Assembly (NCBI GenBank): GCA_005888755.1
Contig: VBBQ01000037.1
Location: forward strand, 56,784-79,853
Direction of reading: 5' to 3'
DNA length: 23,070 bases
DNA from: Candidatus Bathyarchaeota archaeon
Lineage (GTDB): Archaea > Thermoproteota > Bathyarchaeia > 40CM-2-53-6
In this document: one piece after another, positions 13,535 to 20,737 of the stretch
Layout: each line of letters begins with the position of its first letter
Position numbering within the stretch: the first letter of the stretch is position 1
The notes under the pieces: model-generated
The model's database searches: none
What the model was told of the DNA's origin: nothing
The model's input: only the letters and a program-made list of their open reading frames with translations
Made by a program: the position numbers and the translations under genes

Positions 13535-13783
13535 CTAACGAAGATACTGTCGCATGCTCTGAATGTTATTGAACACCGTGCTCCACTGGGGTGACGGATT
13601 CGGCTTCGTCGTGCTATACCCAGTCATGGAGATAGAGAACTTCACCCTCGGATCCCTAGAGTAGTAATAGATAATGTCCAACTTTCGCTTGGGATTCGCA
13701 TTGTAGAGACTCCTCTTCAAAGCGTTGAACAAGTATTTGTTGAAGAACTCCAACTCAATCGAGACGGTTATCCGCTCACTCAA
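13535..13783 (-). CDS. Pcc1-like small protein (possible KEOPS subunit)
   Basis: The 82-residue protein has a beta-alpha-beta-beta-alpha pattern: strand RITVSIELEF, helix NKYLFNALKRSLYN, strands KLDIIYYYS and VKFSISMTG, and C-terminal helix TVFNNIQSMRQYLR. That order and length match Pcc1, the dimerising subunit of the KEOPS complex that makes t6A in ANN-decoding tRNAs. The final 'n.....R.YL' helix is also similar. Sequence identity to the family cannot be judged by eye, so the assignment is tentative. The start is TTG 13783. The gene is convergent with tfb (8 nt apart), with a TATA element and a perfect palindrome upstream. Confidence 0.5.
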   Translation of the reverse strand: MSERITVSIELEFFNKYLFNALKRSLYNANPKRKLDIIYYYSRDPRVKFSISMTGYSTTKPNPSPQWSTVFNNIQSMRQYLR

Positions 13784-13810
13784 TCGAGAACCTTCTTGCT
13801 CGCCTTATCC

Positions 13811-13830
13811 GTATATACTAGGTATACCTA
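13811..13830 (-). promoter_or_regulatory. Promoter with perfect palindrome upstream of TATA
   Basis: On the minus strand the 12-nt palindrome TAGGTATACCTA (13830-13819) is followed immediately by a TATATAC box (about 13817-13811), some 30 nt before the TTG of the Pcc1-like gene. The palindrome occupies the BRE position and could be an operator. Confidence 0.45.
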
Positions 13831-14037
13831 TTTATCGATAGCCCCTGAAGCCGATAAAATCCTCCACGAGTCCCCTAGAAAGCGCTGGAAACCCGCGGCA
13901 ATCCAAAGAAACTTGGAGCGGTAGGCGGCTCCAAAACTCAGTACTGGTATTTGTGGGTGTTAATCGTTCCTTTCCTTCCTTTCCGAAGTTACAATCCAGA
14001 TTTTACCGCTGGACCCATAGTACGTCCTAGAAGTCAT
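13831..14037 (+). other. Noncoding stretch with a 7-bp hairpin
   Basis: Between the Pcc1-like promoter and the small membrane ORF, TTGGAGC (13913-13919) and GCTCCAA (13928-13934) form a perfect 7-bp stem with an 8-nt loop. A CTATTTAT box near 13828 on the plus strand could start a transcript, and a pyrimidine-rich tract (13967-13983) follows. It may be a small RNA, but no known class fits. Confidence 0.3.
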
Positions 14038-14121
14038 TTGACCGAAAAGACGACCTTAATTCTCGCCCTTGGAACGGCCTGGCTATTCTGGTTTCTCTTC
14101 TTCCTCTATCTAGGCGTATGA
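14038..14121 (+). CDS. Possible 27-residue single-helix membrane protein
   Basis: TTG at 14038 opens 27 codons: a short polar start (TEKT) and then a continuous hydrophobic helix (LILALGTAWLFWFLFFLYLG), ending at TGA 14119-14121. It would span the membrane once. The composition is unlike random translation of the flanking DNA, which is not T-rich in this phase. No family is known to me, the start codon is weak, and no ribosome site is seen. It lies about 90 nt upstream of the aIF1 gene. Confidence 0.35.
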   Translation: MTEKTTLILALGTAWLFWFLFFLYLGV

Positions 14122-14142
14122 TTCACAGCCTCTGAGGGCACG

Positions 14143-14150
14143 CTTAAATA
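14143..14150 (+). promoter_or_regulatory. TATA box of the aIF1 gene
   Basis: CTTAAATA about 60 nt before the ATG. The implied leader of roughly 35 nt contains AAGGGAG (from about 14186), a weak ribosome-binding sequence. Confidence 0.45.
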
Positions 14151-14207
14151 CGCAAGTCGAACCTGTATGGTTCGTGGACGATTACAAGGGAGCATTGGGC
14201 TTCTAGA

Positions 14208-14516
14208 ATGGCCGACGTGTGCTCTACCTGCGGCCTTCCCAAAGACCTGTGCGTCTGCGGCACCATCAGCATGGAGCAGCAGACCGTAAAAGTGCGCATG
14301 GAAATGCGCAAATGGGGCAAACCTGCCACCATAGTTGAAGGAATAGACGGAAAAAGCGTGGACCTTCCAGATCTGGCAACAAAACTGAAAACATATTGCG
14401 CCTGCGGAGGAACCTCGAAGAACAACGCCATCATCCTACAAGGAGACCATCGCGACAAAGTGAAAAAAGTCCTAGTCGGATACGGCTTCCCGGAAGCCAG
14501 CATCGAACTTCACTAG
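14208..14516 (+). CDS. Translation initiation factor aIF1 (SUI1 family)
   Basis: aIF1 binds the small ribosomal subunit near the P site and enforces correct start-codon choice. The 102-residue protein has a Cys cluster at the N-terminus (C5, C8, C15, C17; CSTCGLPKDLCVCG), as in archaeal aIF1. The SUI1 fold follows from about 25 to the end: VRMEMRKWGKPATIVEGI, then KTYCACGGTSKNNAIILQGDH, where C-A-C-GG with the following basic residues is the conserved functional loop, and closing VLVGYGFPEASIELH. Length is normal. A zinc-ribbon gene follows 14 nt later, so the two may be co-transcribed. Confidence 0.93.
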   Translation: MADVCSTCGLPKDLCVCGTISMEQQTVKVRMEMRKWGKPATIVEGIDGKSVDLPDLATKLKTYCACGGTSKNNAIILQGDHRDKVKKVLVGYGFPEASIELH

Positions 14517-14530
14517 GACCCCTGAAAATC

Positions 14531-14728
14531 GTGTCCACTCTGAAGGAAATCCTTGGCTCATTTCGGAGAGGCCCAGTCGGATTCCGAACATGTCCCATAT
14601 GCGGTTCTTCCGTCGTAAGATCTCGAACTCCACTGGAGGGGTGGATACTGCCCGTAAAGTATGTCTGCAAGAACTGCGGGTACGAAGGGTTCGTCGCCTT
14701 GGAAGAAGAGCGAGAGGCCAAACCTTAG
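14531..14728 (+). CDS. Small zinc-ribbon protein
   Basis: A longer open frame covers this gene, but the part before GTG 14531 is only the shadow of aIF1 in another phase. From that GTG the 65-residue product is coherent: C21-P-I-C24-G and C46-K-N-C49-G form a two-knuckle zinc ribbon, with a helix before and an acidic tail (ALEEEREAKP) after. Such ribbons are found in transcription and translation accessory factors. Its position directly after aIF1 suggests a role in gene expression, but the function is unknown. Confidence 0.7.
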   Translation: MSTLKEILGSFRRGPVGFRTCPICGSSVVRSRTPLEGWILPVKYVCKNCGYEGFVALEEEREAKP

Positions 14729-14741
14729 AACGTTCAAGTTT

Positions 14742-15819
14742 TCAAGACACCGTAAGGATCCTTATCATTTCTGATTCGAAAACCTGAGGACGGAACTGCC
14801 TCGCCCTGACAGACGCGGCTGCGGAAAGCTCTCGCCGAAGACTATCATTTTCAGCGAGCATAACAATCTGTCTTGCCGCCACGGACAAATTACTCCATCG
14901 GAAACCCACGTCACTAGTCACGATCTCCCTAGGTCCACCGCTGTCGTGAACAATGGGAACGCATCCAGCAGCCATAGCTTCAACAATCGTTATTCCAAAA
15001 TGCTCGTTTTGAGCACAGTGAACATACGCCATAGCTCGACCGAGAACGTCCCTCACCTTTCTCAACGGTGAAAGAACAAACGACACATTTTCCGGCGCGC
15101 TCGTCTTAAGCTGGTCATAGTAAGCTGAGGTCTCATCTGATAGACTTCCTATGGCAACAAATCTTGTCTTAGGAACGATTCGAGCCAACTCAACAAACAA
15201 ATGAAATCTCTTTTCTGGAACAATCCTACCGATCGTCACTACCATGTTTTCTCTTGACTTCACATTGGTGAACTCAGAAAAGTCCTCGACCGGACAAGGA
15301 GGGTATACAGTCTTCGAATCGCGTTCCCACTTCTTCGCTACGAATCCTCGTGTAAAGTCTGAGACGCTCAGCAGGATTCCCACTCGGCGAACGCGATTCC
15401 GGTAATATGTGCTCGCCGGCCGATAGTACAAGCGCCACACCGGAGATGAGCCTGTTTGCAAATGAGAGAAATATTCTGGAAAATAACAATACTGGATGAC
15501 TGGAGCCTGTGTTGAAGGGACGTATCCAATATCTTGTGTGCTAAGCACAATGTCAAAAGAATCTCGCGAGACGGCTTTACGGATCTGAAGCCAGTGATAG
15601 ACCAGCCTCTGATAAAGGAGAAAGCGAGGGCCAGGGATGGGCTTGAAGGCCGGGTAGTAGAAGCGGTCTACCTTGTCGAAGACCCCGGGGCAACCGTAAA
15701 AGTCCTCGAAACTCGTCTCATCAAACTCTTCGCTGAGAAGAGAAACCTCGTGACCGGCTGTAGTGGCCGCGAGGATCGAATGAATTGCAACTCTCTCGGT
15801 GAATGAGGAGGACTTTCAT
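14742..15819 (-). CDS. Family 4 glycosyltransferase, frameshifted near its N-terminus
   Basis: The intact part, from GTG 15548 down to 14742, encodes the C-terminal GT-B domain of a nucleotide-sugar glycosyltransferase. It contains VVTIGRIVPEKRF (start of the domain), CAQNEHFGITIVEAMAAGCV (the E-x7-E donor site) and VPIVHDSGGPREIV. The homologous frame stays open upstream to 15797 (ERVAIHSILAATTAGHEVSL and more, typical of the acceptor domain) but has no start codon. ATG 15819 gives a perfect family beginning, MKVLLIH, in another phase; it joins the rest only by skipping one base after CAC (15801-15799). The glycine-rich loop expected between MKVLLIH and ERV is missing, so a deletion of 3n+2 nt (about 26 nt) is likelier than a simple base error. 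The enzyme is probably inactive unless this is an assembly fault. It lies 33 nt after the epimerase, last in the cluster. Confidence 0.82.
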
Positions 15820-15852
15820 GGACTAACCGGAGAGCAGAAGTCAGAGCGCTGT

Positions 15853-16812
15853 TTAACCGTTCTTTGAATTCCACATCTTGACTGTGAGCTTTAGTCCCTC
15901 TTGAAGAGTGTGCGATGGCTTCCAATTCAATTCTTTCGATATTTTCGAGTTGTCCAGCACTAGATATTGCGGGTCTTGCGACTTCGGCCGTTGAGGGTAC
16001 CCTGGTGGATAGGATCCGAAGACGATCTTTCCCGTGTACCCTGTCATTTGCGTCAACATCTTTGCCAGCTCAGAGTTCGTAACGGGATTGCCGGGTGAAA
16101 CATTGTAGACTTGACCTACCGCTTGGGTCGATTTGGCAGCAAGGACGTAGGCGCTGACATGGTCTTCTGCAAACATGTAGTCTCGGATGGAGTCAGGAGC
16201 TCCAACATAGCAGGTTTCTCCCGCAAGCATTTTGGATATGAGGTATTCTGTGTAAAATCCTCCTTCGCCGGTTCTTCCATAGCTGTTGATCGGTCGAAGC
16301 ACAGTCCCTTTTAGGTGGTACACTCTGTCTGCCATCTGGACGTACTGATCAGCGGCTGATTTTGTGACAGCGTAGGGGGAAGCTGGATTTAGCAACGCGT
16401 CTTCTGCAATGGGTTTGTTCCCATTTTGCCATCCGTATACCTCGGCGGTAGATGCCGCGATCAGTCGTGCGTTAGGTGCTGCTCCTAAAATTGCATGAAC
16501 GAGGTTCACTGTCCCTTCGAAATTTGTAGCAATGTACGGGTAGGGATCGTCAAAGGACAACCTCACCGGAGTCAGCGCTCCCAGATGAAAAATTATCTCG
16601 GGTTCTGAAGCTTCGACAGCTGACAGAACGGAGTGGAATGTTCCAAGGTCTCCCTCTATGAGACGCACTTGGGAAATTACTTCTTCAATTCGACTTAGTT
16701 CTCTTTCAGATGTATGCCGGACTAGACCATGAACGTTGTAGCCATCCTTAACTAGGCGAGAAGCTAATCTTGAACCTATGAACCCAGTTATTCCTGTTAC
16801 GAGGACATTCAT
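15853..16812 (-). CDS. NAD(P)-dependent sugar-nucleotide epimerase/dehydratase
   Basis: This is an extended short-chain dehydrogenase of 319 residues. The NAD(P) site is VTGITGFIGSRL (about 5-16), a Thr/Ser sits in AASTAEVYG, and the catalytic YxxxK is YAVTK with SPYA before it. The sugar-binding part follows (RPINSYGRTGEGGFYTEYLI, then RDYMFAEDHVSAY). The layout is closest to GDP-mannose 4,6-dehydratase, GDP-4-keto-6-deoxymannose reductase and related enzymes. The exact substrate cannot be told, because plain UDP-glucose epimerases share these motifs. It overlaps the nucleotidyltransferase by 4 nt (ATGA), so the two are translationally coupled and probably consecutive steps. Confidence 0.88.
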   Translation of the reverse strand: MNVLVTGITGFIGSRLASRLVKDGYNVHGLVRHTSERELSRIEEVISQVRLIEGDLGTFHSVLSAVEASEPEIIFHLGALTPVRLSFDDPYPYIATNFEGTVNLVHAILGAAPNARLIAASTAEVYGWQNGNKPIAEDALLNPASPYAVTKSAADQYVQMADRVYHLKGTVLRPINSYGRTGEGGFYTEYLISKMLAGETCYVGAPDSIRDYMFAEDHVSAYVLAAKSTQAVGQVYNVSPGNPVTNSELAKMLTQMTGYTGKIVFGSYPPGYPQRPKSQDPQYLVLDNSKISKELNWKPSHTLQEGLKLTVKMWNSKNG

Positions 16813-17516
16813 TTTGGCCTCAGTTCCTTCAGCGATTCATCAGCTTCCTCAAGCTCTCTCAACGAGTTCACGGTGATGAAGTACCCGCGGTGCTTGAAGG
16901 CTTTTAGCTTATTCATCCTCGCCAACTTGGGGAAGGTTGCTCTTTCTACGTCGCCTCTTTTGGGGAGGTAGCTTAGCACTTTCCGGTCGAAGACGTAGAC
17001 TCCCATCGAAATGAAGACATCATTTAGAATTGGTTTCTCGACGAAGCCTTCACAAAATCCCTTCTGGTTGATCTCGACCAGGCCAAAAGGCAGCCTTGGA
17101 TGCACGACCGCGATTGATGCTAAGCAGCCATTTCCCTGATGGGTGTTGTAGATCCTGTCAAGTCTGAGGTCCGTTATTTGGTCTCCGTTGAGCGCGAAAA
17201 ACGAAGGGGAATCCACATAACGGGAAATCGCAAGACGAAATCCTTCGCTTGTCCCGCCTTCCACGGTGTGAGCACTGTACCGTATATCTACTCCAAACTT
17301 TCCCCCGTTTCCGAAGTAGCGCATTATTTTTTCTTTCAAATAGGCTACTCCTATCACCAAGTCTGTTACTCTGTTTTGCTGGAGCCATTCAACAACCCAT
17401 TCGAGGAGAGGTTTCCCGCCGACTTTAACCAATCCCTTTGGAATATCATGGGTAATAGGCCTTAATCGGAGGCCTTCTCCACCTGAGAGGATTACGGCAG
17501 TCTTAGGAGCTCTCAT
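16809..17516 (-). CDS. Sugar-1-phosphate nucleotidyltransferase
   Basis: The protein condenses an NTP with a hexose 1-phosphate to make an NDP-sugar. The signature is AVILSGGEGLRLRPITHDIPKG (GGxGxRLxPxT…PK), followed by VGGKPLLEWVVEWL, the metal-binding ALNGDQ, and the sugar-site GFVEKP. At about 235 residues it has the core catalytic domain but no C-terminal left-handed beta-helix, as in short mannose-1-phosphate guanylyltransferases and glucose-1-phosphate thymidylyltransferases. Which base and sugar it uses is not decidable by eye. The frame can begin at TTG 17528, but ATG 17516, four codons later, lies right before the conserved strand and is preferred. Transcribed with the epimerase downstream. 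Confidence 0.9.
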   Translation of the reverse strand: MRAPKTAVILSGGEGLRLRPITHDIPKGLVKVGGKPLLEWVVEWLQQNRVTDLVIGVAYLKEKIMRYFGNGGKFGVDIRYSAHTVEGGTSEGFRLAISRYVDSPSFFALNGDQITDLRLDRIYNTHQGNGCLASIAVVHPRLPFGLVEINQKGFCEGFVEKPILNDVFISMGVYVFDRKVLSYLPKRGDVERATFPKLARMNKLKAFKHRGYFITVNSLRELEEADESLKELRPK

Positions 17517-17673
17517 TCGACTTACCAACGATCCTTCGTTTCAGATAGGAGCCGGGTGCTCGGTTCAGCAGCCTTGCACGCGCTCGGTTTGCCCTGAATA
17601 GGTAAGGTTTCGCTAGCGGGGACAATTTTGGACCTCAACCGCAGAATATTTGACCACATATTTCACTTGAGAC

Positions 17674-18606
17674 TCAGAAAGAGCTTGCCAGAAACCTCAA
17701 CCATTGGATCGTTGGAGGCAATCCCTCAGAAAGCCGATACTTGGGACGAAAGCGGATCTTCATCCGAGCCGCCGAGATATTGGCTTGACTGTGTCTAACC
17801 TCCCCGACTCGAGGAGGAGCATGGATGGGTCGGAGCTTCTTCAAACCGAAAAGCTGGAGAACCCCTTGTGCAAGAGACGTGATGCTGGTTGCTCTTCCGG
17901 TCCCGATGTTCAATATTGTCCCACCAGGGACTCGCTGTGTCAATGCGGCGAGGGTTGCTCCTATCACGTCTCTGATGAAGATGAAGTCTCTCGTTTGCCT
18001 GCCATCACCGAAAATTATCGGAGGTTTCCCATGTATGGCTTCCCTGACAAAACTGGTAATGACTCCTGCATAACGGTCAGATTGTCCTGGGCCATAGACA
18101 TTGAAGTACCTAAGAATAACGGTAGGAATGTCGTACAAACTCGCGTAGACCCTACAATAGTACTCGGAGGCGAGCTTGGAGGAGGCGTAAGGCGAGGCAG
18201 GTGCTGGGATGTCAGTCTCTCGACAGCTCGATTTCTTGTCGCCGTAGATCGCGGCTGTGGATGCGAATACGAATCGCTCACTGTCTATCTTCCGAGCGAA
18301 ATCAAGCATTCGACAAGTTGCCTCTATGTTTGCTCGGACGGTAAGTAGAGGTCGTCGGACAGATTCCTGAACCGAAGTGTTCGCGGCCAAATGCACTACT
18401 TTCGTGCCCGGTTTGCTTCGCAATCGTGAATTGGTACCGTTCACATCGCCTTGATAATACATCAGGCTCCTGGAGCGGGGGAGAATCTTTGGCCTCGGGA
18501 TCTTGTCTAAGGCCTCGACCTCAAATCCCTCTCGGAGAAGTTCAGTAACCAAGTGTTTCCCGATGAATCCTCCTCCCCCCGTGACTAACACCGATCCACT
18601 GGTCAA
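17674..18606 (-). CDS. NAD-dependent epimerase/dehydratase (UDP-glucose 4-epimerase-like)
   Basis: The 310-residue extended SDR has VLVTGGGGFIGKHLV (NAD-binding GGxGxxG), HLAANTSVQESV (typical of UDP-glucose 4-epimerase and UDP-glucuronate decarboxylase relatives), FASTAAIYGD, the catalytic Y-x3-K in SPYASSKLASEYY, and the classic RYFNVYGPGQ followed by FGDGRQTRDFIFIRDV. These motifs fit the GalE-like group well; the exact sugar remains open. The start is TTG 18606, overlapping the TGA of the GT2 gene by 4 nt (TTGA), so the pair is coupled. It is separated from the nucleotidyltransferase by about 150 nt, which holds no gene that I can see. Confidence 0.9.
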   Translation of the reverse strand: MTSGSVLVTGGGGFIGKHLVTELLREGFEVEALDKIPRPKILPRSRSLMYYQGDVNGTNSRLRSKPGTKVVHLAANTSVQESVRRPLLTVRANIEATCRMLDFARKIDSERFVFASTAAIYGDKKSSCRETDIPAPASPYASSKLASEYYCRVYASLYDIPTVILRYFNVYGPGQSDRYAGVITSFVREAIHGKPPIIFGDGRQTRDFIFIRDVIGATLAALTQRVPGGTILNIGTGRATSITSLAQGVLQLFGLKKLRPIHAPPRVGEVRHSQANISAARMKIRFRPKYRLSEGLPPTIQWLRFLASSF

Positions 18607-19400
18607 GTCTTCCTCCTCCTCTCCAAATGATCCCCTCGACGCGGTTTGTCCTTGCCTATCTGGGTCTTGAGATAACCGTACACGACGAATGGGCGAAGCC
18701 TCAGGATCGAGTGAAGGAGAGTCCGTAATAGGGAGACTCCGAGTTGGCTTCGAGCTTCACCCGCTTTGATCTGGTAGAACACAGACCGCGCGAGACTCAT
18801 CTTGCGGAGATGCAGTGCGACGAGACTCGTGTCCATCTTCACCTTCTCTCCGTGTTTCTTGAGTCGGATGTCAAGATCGGTATCGGGAGCTATGACGTCG
18901 CGAAACCCTGCGACTTCGGCTAGCGCTCTCATTGAGATGCTCCTAGCGCCTCCGCGGGCTTCTCGACCAAGTGGTGCAAACAAATAGCTTCTTTCCCAGA
19001 AAGAAACAAAATAATTCATCAATCCCTGGCTCGGATCGGTCCGGACTAGGGCGGACACGGAGGCCCATTCCGCGCAAGAAGCGGACGTTTTCTCTAAGAA
19101 TGAAGTCGGCACGAGTATGTCTGCGTCAACAATCGCAAGAACCTCCCCGACAGCATTCTTTCTTCCAATTTCCAGACTCTCAGCATAGCTATTCTTCCAT
19201 AGCTTTTTCCGTTTCTCTATGACAATCGAATTCTTTGGAAGAATGCCCTTGGACACAGCAACGGTATCGTCAGTGCATCTGTCTGCGACAAGGATGATTC
19301 GTGCGGGTGGAATGGATTGTCGTAGAATTCCTTCGAGCGATTTTCGAACATAGGCCTCCTCGTTGTGGGCGCAGATCAGTACCGTCACATCGACGGGCAA
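18603..19400 (-). CDS. Family 2 glycosyltransferase
   Basis: The GT-A fold is clear in the 265-residue protein: DVTVLICAHNEEAYVRKSLEG (nucleotide-binding strand and helix), ILVADRCTDDT, the metal-binding D92-A-D94 in AIVDADILVP, and TDLDIRLKKHG in the place of the acceptor/ED motif. No transmembrane helices follow, so it should act at the cytoplasmic membrane face on lipid-linked or protein acceptors. A basic tail (GDHLERRRKT) may touch the membrane. The start is TTG 19400 or the GTG four codons later. It lies 8 nt downstream of a membrane-protein gene and overlaps the epimerase, so all three probably share a transcript. Confidence 0.88.
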   Translation of the reverse strand: MPVDVTVLICAHNEEAYVRKSLEGILRQSIPPARIILVADRCTDDTVAVSKGILPKNSIVIEKRKKLWKNSYAESLEIGRKNAVGEVLAIVDADILVPTSFLEKTSASCAEWASVSALVRTDPSQGLMNYFVSFWERSYLFAPLGREARGGARSISMRALAEVAGFRDVIAPDTDLDIRLKKHGEKVKMDTSLVALHLRKMSLARSVFYQIKAGEARSQLGVSLLRTLLHSILRLRPFVVYGYLKTQIGKDKPRRGDHLERRRKT

Positions 19401-19407
19401 AAGGAAA

Positions 19408-19887
19408 CTACTCGATGTTCACCGCAAGCAAATACACTACGGCGGCAACAACGAAGAAGAAGGAAAGGGGCACGTACCAAAGCAGGAGGCCCCCTGTCAC
19501 CAATACGATGAGTGCTCCGAGATCCGCCTTATCTTTCCTTTTAGACAAGTCTATGTTCCATATTCCCAAAGAATAGAGGCTCATTGCTAGGACACCTAGC
19601 ACGGCTGCAACGTTGAAGAAGAGTACGGGAAAAATCGAGCCACCAATGGGCTTGTCGTTGGGAATGGTGGGAGCAATGTTCACTAAAGGCCCGAGCAAGA
19701 AACGGAGACCGAAAACCTCTCCGAGGCCGAAAACAGCCCAGGCTAAAGGAAGTAGAAGGAGCCGTTTCTCCAAGAGTTCTCTCGAACGTCCGCTGACCGA
19801 TATTTCATATAAACGTTCGGAGCGACCACGGGTCGAACGAAATTGAATCTCAGACGATTTAGATACTTGATCTTTTGAAGCTAGCAA
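19408..19887 (-). CDS. Multi-pass membrane protein at the head of the glycan cluster
   Basis: The 159-residue protein has a basic polar N-terminus (about 40 residues) and then four probable helices: LLLLPLAWAVFGLGEVFGL, IFPVLFFNVAAVLGVLAMSL, ALIVLVTGGLLLWYV, and LSFFFVVAAVVYLLAV with only three residues after it. No catalytic signature is visible. TTG 19887 is fixed by an in-frame TAG just upstream. As first gene of the run with GT2 and the epimerase, it could help with lipid-carrier handling or membrane placement of the enzymes, but that is inference from position alone. Confidence 0.7.
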   Translation of the reverse strand: MLASKDQVSKSSEIQFRSTRGRSERLYEISVSGRSRELLEKRLLLLPLAWAVFGLGEVFGLRFLLGPLVNIAPTIPNDKPIGGSIFPVLFFNVAAVLGVLAMSLYSLGIWNIDLSKRKDKADLGALIVLVTGGLLLWYVPLSFFFVVAAVVYLLAVNIE

Positions 19888-20437
19888 GCACTATTTTCGA
19901 ATAGGATATGGAACCTACGTGGCGTTTCAACTAGACTTTGTCAGCACCATGATCGTGACATATGAGCTCGCCTTCAAAGATGTCCCCTAAATTCACCATT
20001 ATTTTCCTCACGTGTACATCTTCCGAATTATCACACCATTAATAATGGGTCCCATTAGTGTCTACGCCGGACTCTTCCATCTGAAACGGACGGGAGCATA
20101 TTCCACGGAGCCTTCGGTATCGACTGAATCCACCCCGTATGTCTTTTAGCCGTCCCCAGGCAAAAACGCGAGGTTTTCCTCCCCTTGATGATGCTCACAG
20201 CAAAGGGGCTTGCAAAGATAATAGAATAACAACACGCGACCGATTTGGAGTTCTAGAACGAACAAACGAATTGTTGGCCGGTGCCTCAGTTGGTTTGCCG
20301 AAGGATAGACCAATTGCCTTCGTGATCGCACATCAATGAATGAGGGCAAACAAAGTGAGCAGAAACCATCAAGTGTACACTATCTAGTAACAAAGGGATA
20401 ATTAGCAGTCCGAACGGGAGCGGACAACTGGAAGCAG
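19888..20437. other. 550-nt divergent intergenic region with a palindrome
   Basis: This lies between the glycan cluster (minus) and the Cys-cluster/TrmB pair (plus). TAATGGG-T-CCCATTA (20043-20057) is a 7-bp-arm inverted repeat suited to a dimeric regulator. Two overlapping open frames of about 66 codons (20139-20339 plus, 20146-20349 minus) look like chance frames. No RNA gene recognised. Confidence 0.45.
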
Positions 20438-20701
20438 ATGAGCGAAGACCTTCCTCAAGCAAAGTATGTTGTGGAAGTCAGTGTTCCCGAAAAAAGCCCC
20501 GCAACGCCGAAGCAGTACGTTCAAGATTTGAAGGGGGTCGTCGGTGGCAAACAGTTGGCCAGGATGAAGAGGGAGGCAGTGGACTGTCCAGTGCTCGCAA
20601 AGACCGTCTCTTTCGCGCAGTGCTTCGCGTGTCCAAACTTTATTCGGCGTGTGAAGGGGAAGGTGGACTGTAGAGGTTTTCCTCTTACCACTTCCGCTTA
20701 A
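20438..20701 (+). CDS. Small four-cysteine protein, unknown function
   Basis: The 87-residue protein begins at ATG with GGAAG 4-8 nt before it. The second half has C50-x11-C62-x2-C65-x12-C78 (DCPVLAK, FAQCFACPNFIRR, VDCRGF), suggesting a zinc or iron-sulfur site beside a basic patch (FIRRVKGK). The compact 'C.aCpnfiRrvkg.v.C.g' stretch looks like a conserved core; the N-terminal 45 residues look linker-like. The TrmB-like gene follows after 36 nt on the same strand, so they may be co-transcribed. I cannot name the family. Confidence 0.75.
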   Translation: MSEDLPQAKYVVEVSVPEKSPATPKQYVQDLKGVVGGKQLARMKREAVDCPVLAKTVSFAQCFACPNFIRRVKGKVDCRGFPLTTSA

Positions 20702-20737
20702 GAGTCTTCGATTTCATGGGCAAAGGCGTCTTACGGA

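Noticed and set aside
17704-18348. 214-codon plus-strand frame opposite the GalE-like gene
   Set aside because: Antisense shadow of a gene with intact SDR motifs; the product is Cys/Arg-rich without pattern.
20139-20349. Two overlapping 66-67-codon frames on opposite strands
   Set aside because: Neither has a family signature, and the mutual overlap indicates chance openness.
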